NCBI GenBank assembly: GCA_903905285.1
Contig: CAIVFQ010000027.1
Location: 1-20,727, forward strand
DNA: 20,727 nucleotides
DNA from: an uncultured Alphaproteobacteria bacterium
GTDB taxonomy: Bacteria; Pseudomonadota; Alphaproteobacteria; Paracaedibacterales; CAIULA01
Reading direction: 5' to 3'
Part shown: positions 7,884-15,287 of the stretch, piece by piece
Position numbering within the stretch: position 1 is the first letter of the stretch
How the letters are laid out: each line of letters starts with the position of its first letter
Translations under genes and position numbers: made by a program
The notes under the pieces: model-generated
What the model was told of the DNA's origin: nothing
What the model saw: the letters and a program-made list of their open reading frames with translations, nothing else
Databases searched by the model: none

Positions 7884-9292
7884 ATGCTCACAAAAATTGC
7901 CTTTTGTTTTGTCCTAGGAACCTATTTACAACTCTCTGCCGTACCGACTGATGATATAGATGCTTTTGAATCTGGATCGTTAATCCCTCGAACAGAAATT
8001 CCAGCGGGTATCAATCCGGTCAACGATTTGCCGGACAGACCAAGATTAACTGTTCTGGAGATGAATTCCTTCAAAGATGCCATTGCCTCTGCAAATGCAT
8101 CAAGGGATCTACGTTTCCATAATTTTCCAGCTTGGGATGATATTAGGAGTCTTTATTGTCCGAGACTTAACAAGGATAATATCGCAGGATATGTCGACAA
8201 AAATCCCGAAACACTGAGAATGGCAGTGGTCCTATTATGCCATGTGCAGGCCAAGTTTCACGACATGTTTGAGAATCGAGAAAAACTCATCAAGGATGCG
8301 ATTCTTATGCGCCATATTCAGGGTAGCTATTCCCCTGAGTTAGCAAACGCCCTTTGTGGTTCTTGTTTATGGCAGCTGGTCGATATGCTGAAGCTTTGAT
8401 GGCTTTTTCAGACGCCGGTCCGGCAGTCAGTGTTCATGCGCAAGAGTTGCTTAATAACGCTGCGCGTCTTGGTGAGCATGGATTTAATGCTATTTCAGGT
8501 GCTGCTTATCTTCGAACAAAAGCAAGTCTTGGTGACGAACATGCTCAACAAATGATCAACATGACGGCATTGAATGGACGCCTTGGGTTCGATGAGATCT
8601 CAGGTTCTGTCTATTTGCAAGAACGGGCTGATCGTGGTGATGAACATGCCCAACAAATGATCAACCAGGCGGCACTTCTTTGTAGACTTGGGTTTACTTG
8701 TGAGTCGCGTCTGTCCCATCTGCAAAACAGGGCGCGCCTTGGCGATCAGCATGCTCAACAGATACTCAATCAAGCAGCGCTGAATGGGTGGTTCTCAGTC
8801 TCCGATACTCTGTCAGGGCCTGATTATTTGGAAGAACGGGCGGGTCGTGGCGACAAACACGCTCAACAAATGATCAATCAGGCAGCCTTAAATGGTTGGT
8901 TTAGATTTAATGTGCCATCCTCAGTCCGTGTCTATTTGGAAGAACGTATACGCAGCTATGATGATGAACATGCCCAACAGATCGTTAATCAAGCTGCCCT
9001 GAATGGGCGTCTTGGATTTAGCTGTGAGGAGGGTCTGGCCTATTTGCAGGTAAGAGAAAGTCTTGGTGATGAATATGCCAAACAGATGCTTAATCGAGCA
9101 GCCTGGCATGAATCTGATGGATTGCATCCCGTTTCAGGTCGTGCCTATCTGGGGCCGCGTGCACGTGACGGTGACAAAGATGCACAAAACTGGCTTAGTG
9201 AGTCGGCACGTACTGGCAAACTTGGATTTATAGGTGGAGATGCTTCTTCCACATGGTTTTTCCACTTTTATAACACAATTATGGGTGGTTAA
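7884..9292 (+). pseudogene. Frameshifted paralogue of the secreted repeat protein at 146-1594
   Basis: The first frame (7884-8399) gives a signal peptide MLTKIAFCFVLGTYLQLSA-VP and the same head domain as the gene at 146 (DAIASAN, WDDIR, DKN, HDMFENREKL, YSPELANALCG). The match then jumps to the +1-shifted frame, open from 8354 to 9292, which continues with LFMAAGRYAEALMAF. The intact paralogue has ALRGYLLLAAGRHAE here. Aligning the two DNAs shows that one base missing at about 8361-8363 accounts for the break. Seven full repeats of ~35 aa follow (8435-9178; consensus HAQQMINQAALNGRLGF...YLxERAxxGDE), and the gene ends WFFHFYNTIMGG like its paralogue. Apart from this lesion both halves are intact, so it is a recent break, a sequencing error, or much less likely a programmed shift. 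No slippery run is present. Confidence 0.8.
8435..9178 (+). repeat. Tandem coding repeats, 7 units of ~35 codons
   Basis: Seven units each begin (H/Y)A(Q/K)(Q/E) and end near G/D-D-(E/Q/K). They are more diverged from one another than the units of the gene at 146, at both DNA and protein level, pointing to an older array or one not recently homogenised. Confidence 0.8.
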
Positions 9293-9341
9293 TAGAGATA
9301 GATCTATCGATCTACATTTATTATTAAACGATAAAAAATTA

Positions 9342-9369
9342 TTGACTAGCAAAATTTTATCGGTAGGAT
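9342..9369 (+). promoter_or_regulatory. Promoter for the DUF2975-regulator-hydrolase operon
   Basis: TTGACT (9342-9347) and TAGGAT (9364-9369) are separated by 16 bases. The -35 box matches five of six consensus bases. Transcription would begin near 9376, inside the dyad described next, so the left arm of the dyad overlaps the -10 box. Confidence 0.5.
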
Positions 9370-9403
9370 AGCCTCATGTAAAACAATATTACGTGAGGCT
9401 ATC
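9367..9403 (+). promoter_or_regulatory. 15-bp hairpin/dyad ending at the start codon of the DUF2975 gene
   Basis: GATAGCCTCATGTAA (9367-9381) pairs with TTACGTGAGGCTATC (9389-9403) with a single T-G mismatch, over a 7-base loop. The right arm contains the ribosome site GAGG (9395-9398) and ends at the base before ATG 9404. As DNA it could be an operator overlapping the -10 box for the XRE protein encoded in the operon. As RNA it would hide the ribosome site. If transcription starts near 9376, most of the left arm is not in the RNA, which favours the operator reading. Confidence 0.6.
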
Positions 9404-9970
9404 ATGAACCAAATTCAAAAAGTCAGCTCTTATCTTTTAATCACCTTCAACGTTCTGCTGGTCGCACTTCCCCTCTGTGACATTATTCAATGGTTTTTCA
9501 TTGATACAGGCACGATAAAAAACCTTTTGGCTCAGGGGATAGTAGGTAAATCCGTTCAAACCCCCGAGGGTTACGTTAATTTAAGTACTGTTCAATGGAC
9601 TCCTTTTTCAAAAACCCTGGGATTTAGCGCGGACATTCTAGGCTTGTTGCCTTTTGTTTTAATCCTATTCGGACTTAAATCAATTTTCCGAAACTATCAA
9701 AAGGGAGAAATCTTCAGCACAGCCAATGCTAGACATTATAAGTATTTAGGTTGGATCTTTTTCTTTGATGCGCTTTTGATAAGATCGCTCAGCAATACGT
9801 TGATGGTTTTGGCTGTAACTTTGTCGAACCCACCTGGTCATCGTTATATCAACATTCAGTTTGGAACACCGAACATGAAGTCCCTCTTTTATGGAATTAT
9901 TGTGATCGTTATCTCAAAGGTCATGTTGGAAGCAAGCAAACTCCACGATGACCAAAGATTCACAATATAG
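9404..9970 (+). CDS. DUF2975 family membrane protein
   Basis: This 188-aa protein has four predicted membrane segments, at ~10-32, ~75-97, ~112-138 and ~157-176. It has the family's typical text in the second half: NYQKGEIFSTANARHYKYLG, NPPGHRYINIQFGTPNM and KVMLEASKLHDDQRFTI. DUF2975 proteins are commonly encoded next to a small Cro/XRE regulator like the one that follows. Their biochemical role is not known to me. The start is fixed by GAGG at 9395-9398, five bases upstream, which lies in a strong hairpin. The gene opens a tight plus-strand operon of three genes. Confidence 0.85.
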   Translation: MNQIQKVSSYLLITFNVLLVALPLCDIIQWFFIDTGTIKNLLAQGIVGKSVQTPEGYVNLSTVQWTPFSKTLGFSADILGLLPFVLILFGLKSIFRNYQKGEIFSTANARHYKYLGWIFFFDALLIRSLSNTLMVLAVTLSNPPGHRYINIQFGTPNMKSLFYGIIVIVISKVMLEASKLHDDQRFTI

Positions 9971-9983
9971 GAAAGGGATGACC

Positions 9984-10202
9984 ATGGGAATTATTGTGAA
10001 CCTTGATGTGATGTTGGCGAAACGAAAAATGAAGCTGCAAGACCTGGCCGAATTGATTGGCATTACGGTGCAAAATTTATCGATTTTAAAAACCGGTAAA
10101 GCCAAAGCTATTCGTTTTTCAACCCTTGAAAGTATATGTGAACATTTGGAATGCCAACCGGGCGATATTTTGGAATTTAAGGATGATGGGGATTTGTTAT
10201 GA
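9984..10202 (+). CDS. Small Cro/XRE-family transcriptional regulator
   Basis: The product is ~72 aa, mostly one helix-turn-helix domain: NLDVMLAKRKMKLQDLAELIGIT then VQNLSILKTGKAKAIRFSTLESIC. The C-terminus is ECQPGDILEF, as in the COG3655/YozG-like regulators that partner DUF2975 proteins. I prefer ATG 9984 (MGIIVNLDVML), which matches the usual family start and has AAAGGG seven bases upstream. ATG 9978 is possible. The frame is open back to 9948 but that would overlap the upstream gene. The stop overlaps the next start as ATGA. It probably represses its own operon at the dyad at 9367-9403. Confidence 0.85.
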   Translation: MGIIVNLDVMLAKRKMKLQDLAELIGITVQNLSILKTGKAKAIRFSTLESICEHLECQPGDILEFKDDGDLL

Positions 10203-11242
10203 GGGGAGTCTTTTTAATTATTGGTTTGATGCTGTCTACAAACCCATCTTGGTCAGCAGAAGAAATAACGCCCTATAAATATACGGATCAAGATAAAGGA
10301 ATGCCTGCCTATGACATTCCATCATCTTCACGATTCACTGCCAAACGCTTAGAGGCTGATGCGCCCGATAGTATTTACTATTTCACCAAGCCAAAAGCAG
10401 ATAATTACCCCATTGCCATTCTGTGTGGCGGCTCGACAACGAAGGACGACATTGGGAGCATCATTCATTTTCATCGTTATTTTTTACAAGAATTTATGGA
10501 TTTAGGCGCAGCAGTCTTAACGGTGGAACAATGGGGTGTTGATGGCAATAAGGTGAATGCAAAAGAATTCATGGATCACTACACACGAACTCAACGTTTA
10601 AAGGATCATCAAGCAGTGATTGAGCATCTGAAATCGAATCCTCCTAAGGGGTGGAATGGAAAGCTGATTTTCTTGGGTGTTTCAGAGGGTGGCCCGATTG
10701 TAACAACGCTTACGGCGAAATATTCCGACATAACGATGGCAACAATAAACTGGTCTGGCGCTGGCGATTGGTCGTGGCGGGAGGAACTGTGGATGTTTAT
10801 TGAAGGCATGAAAGAAAATGCATCCTGTTGGATGAAATTGTGTGATCTTATGCCAAGGTGGTTGCCTTTTTCTTTCGGCCTTCCTAAGACAAGAGAAGCC
10901 TACGATTTAGTTATGAACAAGACGCTGGAAAACCCAATATCAGACGAAGAATTCTTGGGCATGACGTATCAATATCATGCAGATGCTTTGTTATATGCTG
11001 CACCAAGGTATACGCAAATAAAAACCCCCTTGTTTTTAAAGAAAGGTTGCCTTGTATACAGTGATGGAGCGCTTTGTCACTGTAGACGAATTTTCATCGG
11101 GATGGAATCCGGTGCGAAGATGTGCCCAAAATCGCAAGATTTTGAGGCAAAGGGAGAGTCATGTTGTGGTGCGCGGCGGGCAAAACAATTATTAATTGTT
11201 TTGCGGAGTCGCGGTTTGGGGTTTCGAGGGGGGCCCATATAA
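10199..11242 (+). CDS. Secreted alpha/beta-hydrolase, 3' end replaced (likely non-functional)
   Basis: A signal peptide (MRGVFLIIGLMLSTNPSWSA) is followed by an alpha/beta-hydrolase fold. CGGSTTKDDIG fits the oxyanion-hole region, VEQWGVDG follows, and LGVSEGGP is the nucleophile elbow with Ser162 in G-x-S-x-G. Such proteins normally continue after IKTPLF with a strand carrying the catalytic Asp and then a conserved His. Here, after about residue 280 (11039), the frame passes into Cys/Arg/Gly-rich text unlike the family, and neither residue is recognisable. That tail is encoded by DNA packed with inverted repeats. It is translationally coupled to the XRE gene (ATGA overlap at 10199-10202). 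Substrate unknown. I expect catalysis to be lost. Confidence 0.65.
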   Translation: MRGVFLIIGLMLSTNPSWSAEEITPYKYTDQDKGMPAYDIPSSSRFTAKRLEADAPDSIYYFTKPKADNYPIAILCGGSTTKDDIGSIIHFHRYFLQEFMDLGAAVLTVEQWGVDGNKVNAKEFMDHYTRTQRLKDHQAVIEHLKSNPPKGWNGKLIFLGVSEGGPIVTTLTAKYSDITMATINWSGAGDWSWREELWMFIEGMKENASCWMKLCDLMPRWLPFSFGLPKTREAYDLVMNKTLENPISDEEFLGMTYQYHADALLYAAPRYTQIKTPLFLKKGCLVYSDGALCHCRRIFIGMESGAKMCPKSQDFEAKGESCCGARRAKQLLIVLRSRGLGFRGGPI

Positions 11243-11262
11243 GCTATTATTCTGCCCAAACC
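11057..11262. repeat. Cluster of four perfect inverted repeats (structured element)
   Basis: Four non-overlapping perfect inverted repeats lie end to end. TACAGTGA (11057-11064) pairs with TCACTGTA (11077-11084). CAAAATC (11127-11133) pairs with GATTTTG (11138-11144) over a GCAA loop. A 25-base palindrome at 11180-11204 has 12-bp arms GCAAAACAATTA and a single central T. GGTTTGGG (11213-11220) pairs with CCCAAACC (11255-11262). Both strands can fold. The element covers the atypical 3' end of the hydrolase gene and the gap before rimM. It could be an inserted palindromic repeat, a structured RNA, or the remnant of a mobile element. I do not recognise the family. Confidence 0.6.
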
Positions 11263-11303
11263 ATAAAGTTCACTCAGAAGAAGAAATCAATCCACAGGTC
11301 GCG

Positions 11304-11831
11304 TTAATTCAATAAAAATGATCGGTTAATATGGATGACGCCTGTTTCTTGATCGACTCTTGAAACGGTATCCTTGTTAAACGGCAAGGTGTAAACTTCT
11401 CGCTGATCATCGATGATTTCCAAAAAATCACCGGCTCCATAATTTTCAACGGCGCGAACGGTACCAACCAATTGGTTTTCCTCATCAAGGACGCGCTTGT
11501 TGATTAATTCGTGGTAATAAAATTCATCTTCCACAGGGGGCGGCAGTTGATCGCGGTTAACATACAACTTTGTTCCCACCAAAGCTTCTGATGCATTGCG
11601 ATCAGCACAGCCCACAACGGTGGCAATTACAAGGCTGTCTGACTTAACCTGCATTATTTTTAAGGGAAAATCCAAACTGGACTCAGTCATTAAAGGACCA
11701 TAGGCCACTAAATCAGCTGGATCTTCAGTGAAAGTTTTAACTCTGACCCACCCTTTAAGACCTTGGGCGGCCACAATCTCACCCAGGCATATTCGCGAAG
11801 AAGAAGCCTGGGCTGTAATAATTGTCGTCAC
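11304..11831 (-). CDS. rimM: Ribosome maturation factor RimM
   Basis: RimM binds ribosomal protein S19 and helps the 30S head and 16S rRNA 3' domain mature. The 175-aa protein has the N-terminal beta-barrel (ICLGEIVAAQGLKGWVRVKTFTEDP) and the C-terminal PRC-barrel (EDEFYYHELINKRVLDEENQ, GDFLEIIDDQ, YTLPFNKD). The start appears to be GTG at 11831, nine bases after the rpsP stop and without its own Shine-Dalgarno, suggesting coupling to rpsP translation. It is now the last gene of the ffh-rpsP-rimM block because trmD is displaced. Confidence 0.95.
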   Translation of the reverse strand: MTTIITAQASSSRICLGEIVAAQGLKGWVRVKTFTEDPADLVAYGPLMTESSLDFPLKIMQVKSDSLVIATVVGCADRNASEALVGTKLYVNRDQLPPPVEDEFYYHELINKRVLDEENQLVGTVRAVENYGAGDFLEIIDDQREVYTLPFNKDTVSRVDQETGVIHINRSFLLN

Positions 11832-11840
11832 AGAAAAAGT

Positions 11841-12212
11841 CTAAGCTTCCGCTGCTTGAGCCAAAGCTTCTGCTTTTGCTTGCTCAGCCTTCAAGCGTTC
11901 TTGGGCTTTTTTCCTAGGTGCCGCTTGTTTCGGGTTGCTTTTTAAAGTCGCTACTTTTGATGTGGCTAGCTCAGTTCCTTTAAAGAACTTAATAACGCGA
12001 TCAGTTGGTTGTGCCCCAACAGACATCCAATATTTGACGCGTTCCGTATTTAAAACGATACGGTCAGCATGGTCAGATGCCAAAATAGGGTTGTAAGAAC
12101 CTACGCGCTCTACAAAGCGACCATCCCGTGGACAGGTTGCTTCTGCCACAACGATACGATAAAAAGGCCGTTTTTTTGACCCACCCCGTGCTAAACGAAT
12201 TTTCAATGCCAT
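11841..12212 (-). CDS. rpsP: 30S ribosomal protein S16
   Basis: S16 is a small primary-binding subunit of the 30S ribosome. The first ~85 residues of this 123-aa protein are canonical: [42 protein letters not shown] and [20 protein letters not shown]. The last ~35 residues form an Ala/Lys/Glu-rich helical extension, as is common in alphaproteobacterial S16. ATG 12212 is preceded by AAGGAG (12229-12224) at 11 bases. It lies 35 bases after ffh and 9 bases before rimM. Confidence 0.97.
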   Translation of the reverse strand: MALKIRLARGGSKKRPFYRIVVAEATCPRDGRFVERVGSYNPILASDHADRIVLNTERVKYWMSVGAQPTDRVIKFFKGTELATSKVATLKSNPKQAAPRKKAQERLKAEQAKAEALAQAAEA

Positions 12213-12247
12213 TTGTTTTCTAACTCCTTAATTGTTTTCATTATATC

Positions 12248-13600
12248 TTAAGACCGTCCCAAAAGACCCCTTAAACCTTGACGCATAAACCCTTTTTGCC
12301 CCAATTTTCCCATTTGTTTCATCATTGTTTGCATTTGTTGAAACTGTTTTAAAAGACGATTCACGTCAGCGACAGTTTGACCGCAACCCGTTGCAACACG
12401 CCGCTTTCGCGAGGCATTCAACAGGCGATAATCGCGCCGTTCCTTGACCGTCATTGACTTCACAATAGCAATCTGCCGATGAATAAGGCGGTCGTCCACA
12501 CCGGCTTCCTGCATTTTGTCTTTTATCTTACTCACACCTGGCAAAAAACTTAACAGGCCGGACAAACCACCCATTTTCATCATTTGTTCTAAGTGTTTAG
12601 CCATATCATCCAAATCAAAATGCCCTTTTTGCATTTTTTTTGCAAGTTTTTCAGCATCTTCTTGATTAACGACTTCGCTGGCCCGTTCCACCAGGCTGAC
12701 AATATCGCCCATATCCAAGATGCGATTGGCGACCCTGTCTGGTTGAAACGCCTCTAATTCGTTTGTTTTTTCACCAACGCCCAAGAACTTAATCGGACAT
12801 CCTGTTACGGCCCGCATGGACAATGCTGCACCGCCACGGCTGTCGCCATCGACTCGGGTTAAGATCAGCCCTGTCAGTCCAACCTGGTTTTGAAACTGAC
12901 TGGCAATGGTAACGGCATCTTGACCGGTCATCGCATCAGCCACCAAAATTGTTTCTAACGGCTGAATCAGTTTTTTCAGGTCAATAACTTCCTGCATTAA
13001 CTCTTCGTCAATGTGCAGGCGCCCGGCGGTGTCAAATAAAATGACGTCGACGCCTTGGCGCTTCGCCTCTTGTAAGGCTCGTTCAGCAATTTGTAGGGGC
13101 TTTTGACCTTCTATAATGGTTAGGCTTGGAATTTGCAGCTGCTGACCCAGAACCTCTAACTGATGCTGTGCGGCGGGTCGATAGACGTCCAGGGAAACAA
13201 GCAAAACTTTTTTGTTCAATTTCTCGGTTAAATGCCGCGCCAATTTGGCTGTGGTGGTGGTTTTACCTGACCCTTGTAACCCGACTAATAAATAAGCAAA
13301 AGGCGAGGCGGCGGCCAGATTCAAAGGTTCGGCCGTTGTGCCCAGCATCTCAACCAAATAGTCATGAACGATTTTGATAACCATTTGACCGGGCGCGACG
13401 CTTCGAACAACTTCCTGTCCCACAGCCTTTTCACGGACCTGTTCAATAAACTGCTTCACCACGGGTAAGGCAACGTCGGCCTCTAAAAGGGCAATACGAA
13501 TTTCGCGTAACGCAGCATTGACGTCATCTTCGTTCAAAACGCCGCGACCGCGCAATTTTTCAAAAACGGTTGATAACCGCTGCGATAGGGTTTGAAACAC
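12248..13600 (-). CDS. ffh: Signal recognition particle protein Ffh
   Basis: Ffh is the GTPase of the signal recognition particle. With 4.5S RNA it binds signal sequences leaving the ribosome and hands them to FtsY at the membrane. The 450-aa protein shows the N domain, then G1 GLQGSGKTTTTAKLA, the DVYRPAA region, G3 DTAGRLHIDEELM, G4 TRVDGDSRGG and the closing GVGEKTNELEAFQPDRVANRIL. The Met-rich M domain has the RNA-binding segment ASRKRRVATGCGQTVADVNRLLKQFQQM. The G4 form TRxD rather than TKxD is what I recall for alphaproteobacteria. The start is GTG 13600, with AAGG at 13610-13607. It heads the minus-strand operon with rpsP and rimM. Confidence 0.97.
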   Translation of the reverse strand: MFQTLSQRLSTVFEKLRGRGVLNEDDVNAALREIRIALLEADVALPVVKQFIEQVREKAVGQEVVRSVAPGQMVIKIVHDYLVEMLGTTAEPLNLAAASPFAYLLVGLQGSGKTTTTAKLARHLTEKLNKKVLLVSLDVYRPAAQHQLEVLGQQLQIPSLTIIEGQKPLQIAERALQEAKRQGVDVILFDTAGRLHIDEELMQEVIDLKKLIQPLETILVADAMTGQDAVTIASQFQNQVGLTGLILTRVDGDSRGGAALSMRAVTGCPIKFLGVGEKTNELEAFQPDRVANRILDMGDIVSLVERASEVVNQEDAEKLAKKMQKGHFDLDDMAKHLEQMMKMGGLSGLLSFLPGVSKIKDKMQEAGVDDRLIHRQIAIVKSMTVKERRDYRLLNASRKRRVATGCGQTVADVNRLLKQFQQMQTMMKQMGKLGQKGFMRQGLRGLLGRS

Positions 13601-13632
13601 AGAAAACCTTTATTGAAGATATCTTTTCTTTA

Positions 13633-13660
13633 GGTATAGGCATTTTTTTCAGAAAATCAA
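13633..13660 (-). promoter_or_regulatory. Candidate promoter of the ffh-rpsP-rimM operon
   Basis: On the minus strand TTGATT (13660-13655) and TATACC (13638-13633) are separated by 16 bases, giving a leader of about 25-30 bases before the GTG start of ffh. Each box matches four of six consensus positions. Confidence 0.45.
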
Positions 13661-13764
13661 GAGATGTAAAATTTCTTAACCCTTGAAATCTGTGTTCTTG
13701 TTAAATATTTATTAACGAATAGGCGAGCAGAATTAGTTTAACTGTGATTAAAGAGTCCCCACTT

Positions 13765-15270
13765 ATGTTGATAAAAAAGTTTCTTTTATTAATTTTTATT
13801 TTAATTTCCAATGTTCATGCTGCTGATTATGATTTTGATGCTGCAATCGCAGCGTCTTTAAAACAGCATGAAGAAGCGCAGGTTTTAAAGAAGGCACATG
13901 ATTTTCCTTTGTTTCAGTACGTACAAACCATGGTAGATAAGAATGATTTTCCGTTGATTGAAAGGCTGTTTGTTAAGCCCAACTATCAGGAATGGCAGCT
14001 GGCCTATAAAAAAATTGGCCATAAAGAACCAGTCAACGGGTTGAGTGTTGCCTTATTGCTTGATGAATTAAAGCAAGTTTGTCCGAAGGGAAGTGATGTC
14101 GAAGCATTAGCCGATCAGGCTTTGTTATAGTTATTTTCTGGTTGTTGGGGCATTAGCGATGAGAGGATTCCCCCTGATGTGGAACGTCGCTTAAAGAATA
14201 TTCTGCACGGAGTGGGGCAGACATCTGCAGAAAGAGACCGTCATCGCGACGGGTTTGCCGAAAAGGTTTTTGAGACCTTTGATGCGAATAAAGTTTTAGA
14301 ATCGGCCCCTCGTTATAACGAACATTTTTTTACGGTTTTCCTGTGCCTAAGTGAGGGGTATGGTAAAGCCCAGCCTAATGTACTTCGTCCGCTGATAGAG
14401 CTTGGTGGGGCGTTGTTCATGAGTATGAAGGATGCTGTTGATCAAACAGCTGAAAAGTTTTTCGCAAAAGCCGGCTATCGCCCCGCGGGTAGTCCTGTAA
14501 CTTTGGAAGATTTAGTCAAGACAGCCTGCTTTAGAGACCCCCAGTTCCGCGTAACTGCGCCACAAATAGTACAGCTTAAAAAGTATCTGGCAACTTTTGA
14601 CCCTGACAATCCGTATATCCAGGATAACCTTGAGAACCTAAAAACTTTTTGGCATGTATTGATGGCTCAACCAGCTGTTAATACCTCTACACCAGAGGCT
14701 TTGGCTGACTTGCTTTTTAGAGGAATTCTGGACGAAGTTAAAGGTGCTGATGATCGTCAAACTGTAACGGATTTGTTAGTGGAGTCCCTTCGTTTTACTG
14801 ATTTTGGTGGAAAGCCAGACGCGGCTTATGACAAGGCTTTAAACTTTAAAAAAGTTCAGAAGAATCAACCTATTGGAAAAGAAGCTGCTCAAATTTTAGG
14901 TCAAAGGATTTACACATGGCTTACGGAATATATTGGCGCGATTAATGACGACAATCAACATACCGAAACAGTATATGTCGTTCAGTATGGTGGTCTATTG
15001 ATGGGGCGAGATGTAAAATCTGGAGATGTGATAACACCGGCAGAATTTATATGGGCAGGAAATCAACCTCAAAATGGCATAACAGCAGGAGTAGAGGTGG
15101 AACAGCGACCAACCGGAAGATTTAAAAATCGGATTTATGAAATGAGAAACGGGGATATCATCACCGCCAACCGTGGTCGAGCCGTTGACTACTTGATTGC
15201 TCAGAAGAGAATTGATCCCTCTTTAAAGCTGCCAATTCTGCTTATGTTAAGCATGGGGATATTGGATTAA
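13765..15270 (+). pseudogene. Secreted protein of unknown function, interrupted by an in-frame amber codon
   Basis: ATG 13765 begins a clear signal peptide (MLIKKFLLLIFILISNVHA-ADYDF). An earlier in-frame GTG at 13744 would only add a poor N-terminus. The frame reaches TAG at 14128-14130 after 121 codons. Removing that single codon, the same frame stays open through 14131-15270 with no other stop, giving 501 residues in all. The stretch just after the TAG (LFSGCWGISDERIPPDVERRLKNIL) reads like ordinary protein, so two separate genes are unlikely. No known domain is recognised. The protein looks mostly helical. TAG is an ordinary stop in neighbouring genes (trmD, rpsP, the gene at 5535), so recoding is unlikely. 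It converges with xerC 17 bases later. Confidence 0.7.
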
Positions 15271-15287
15271 CGTTTTCTTTGTTATCA

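Noticed and set aside
8354..8399. Programmed ribosomal frameshift joining the two halves
   Set aside because: No slippery heptamer, no downstream structure that I can see, and a one-base deletion explains the alignment exactly.
8354..9292. Independent gene starting at TTG 8354 or ATG 8369
   Set aside because: No signal peptide or ribosome site, and its first residues (LFMAAGRYAE) align to the middle of the intact paralogue, so it is the 3' part of a broken gene.
9297..9308. 12-base palindrome GATAGATCTATC after the broken repeat gene
   Set aside because: Short, AT-rich and not followed by a T-run. Chance is a sufficient explanation, so I do not call a terminator or operator.
11077..11259. 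Minus-strand 60-codon frame opposite the hydrolase tail
   Set aside because: It lies wholly in the inverted-repeat cluster, has no ribosome site and no recognisable domain. The stems explain the open frames on both strands better than a gene.
14128..14130. TAG read as an amino acid (stop recoding, pyrrolysine-like)
   Set aside because: TAG ends trmD, rpsP and the gene at 5535 in this window, and no stem-loop or suppressor tRNA is visible.
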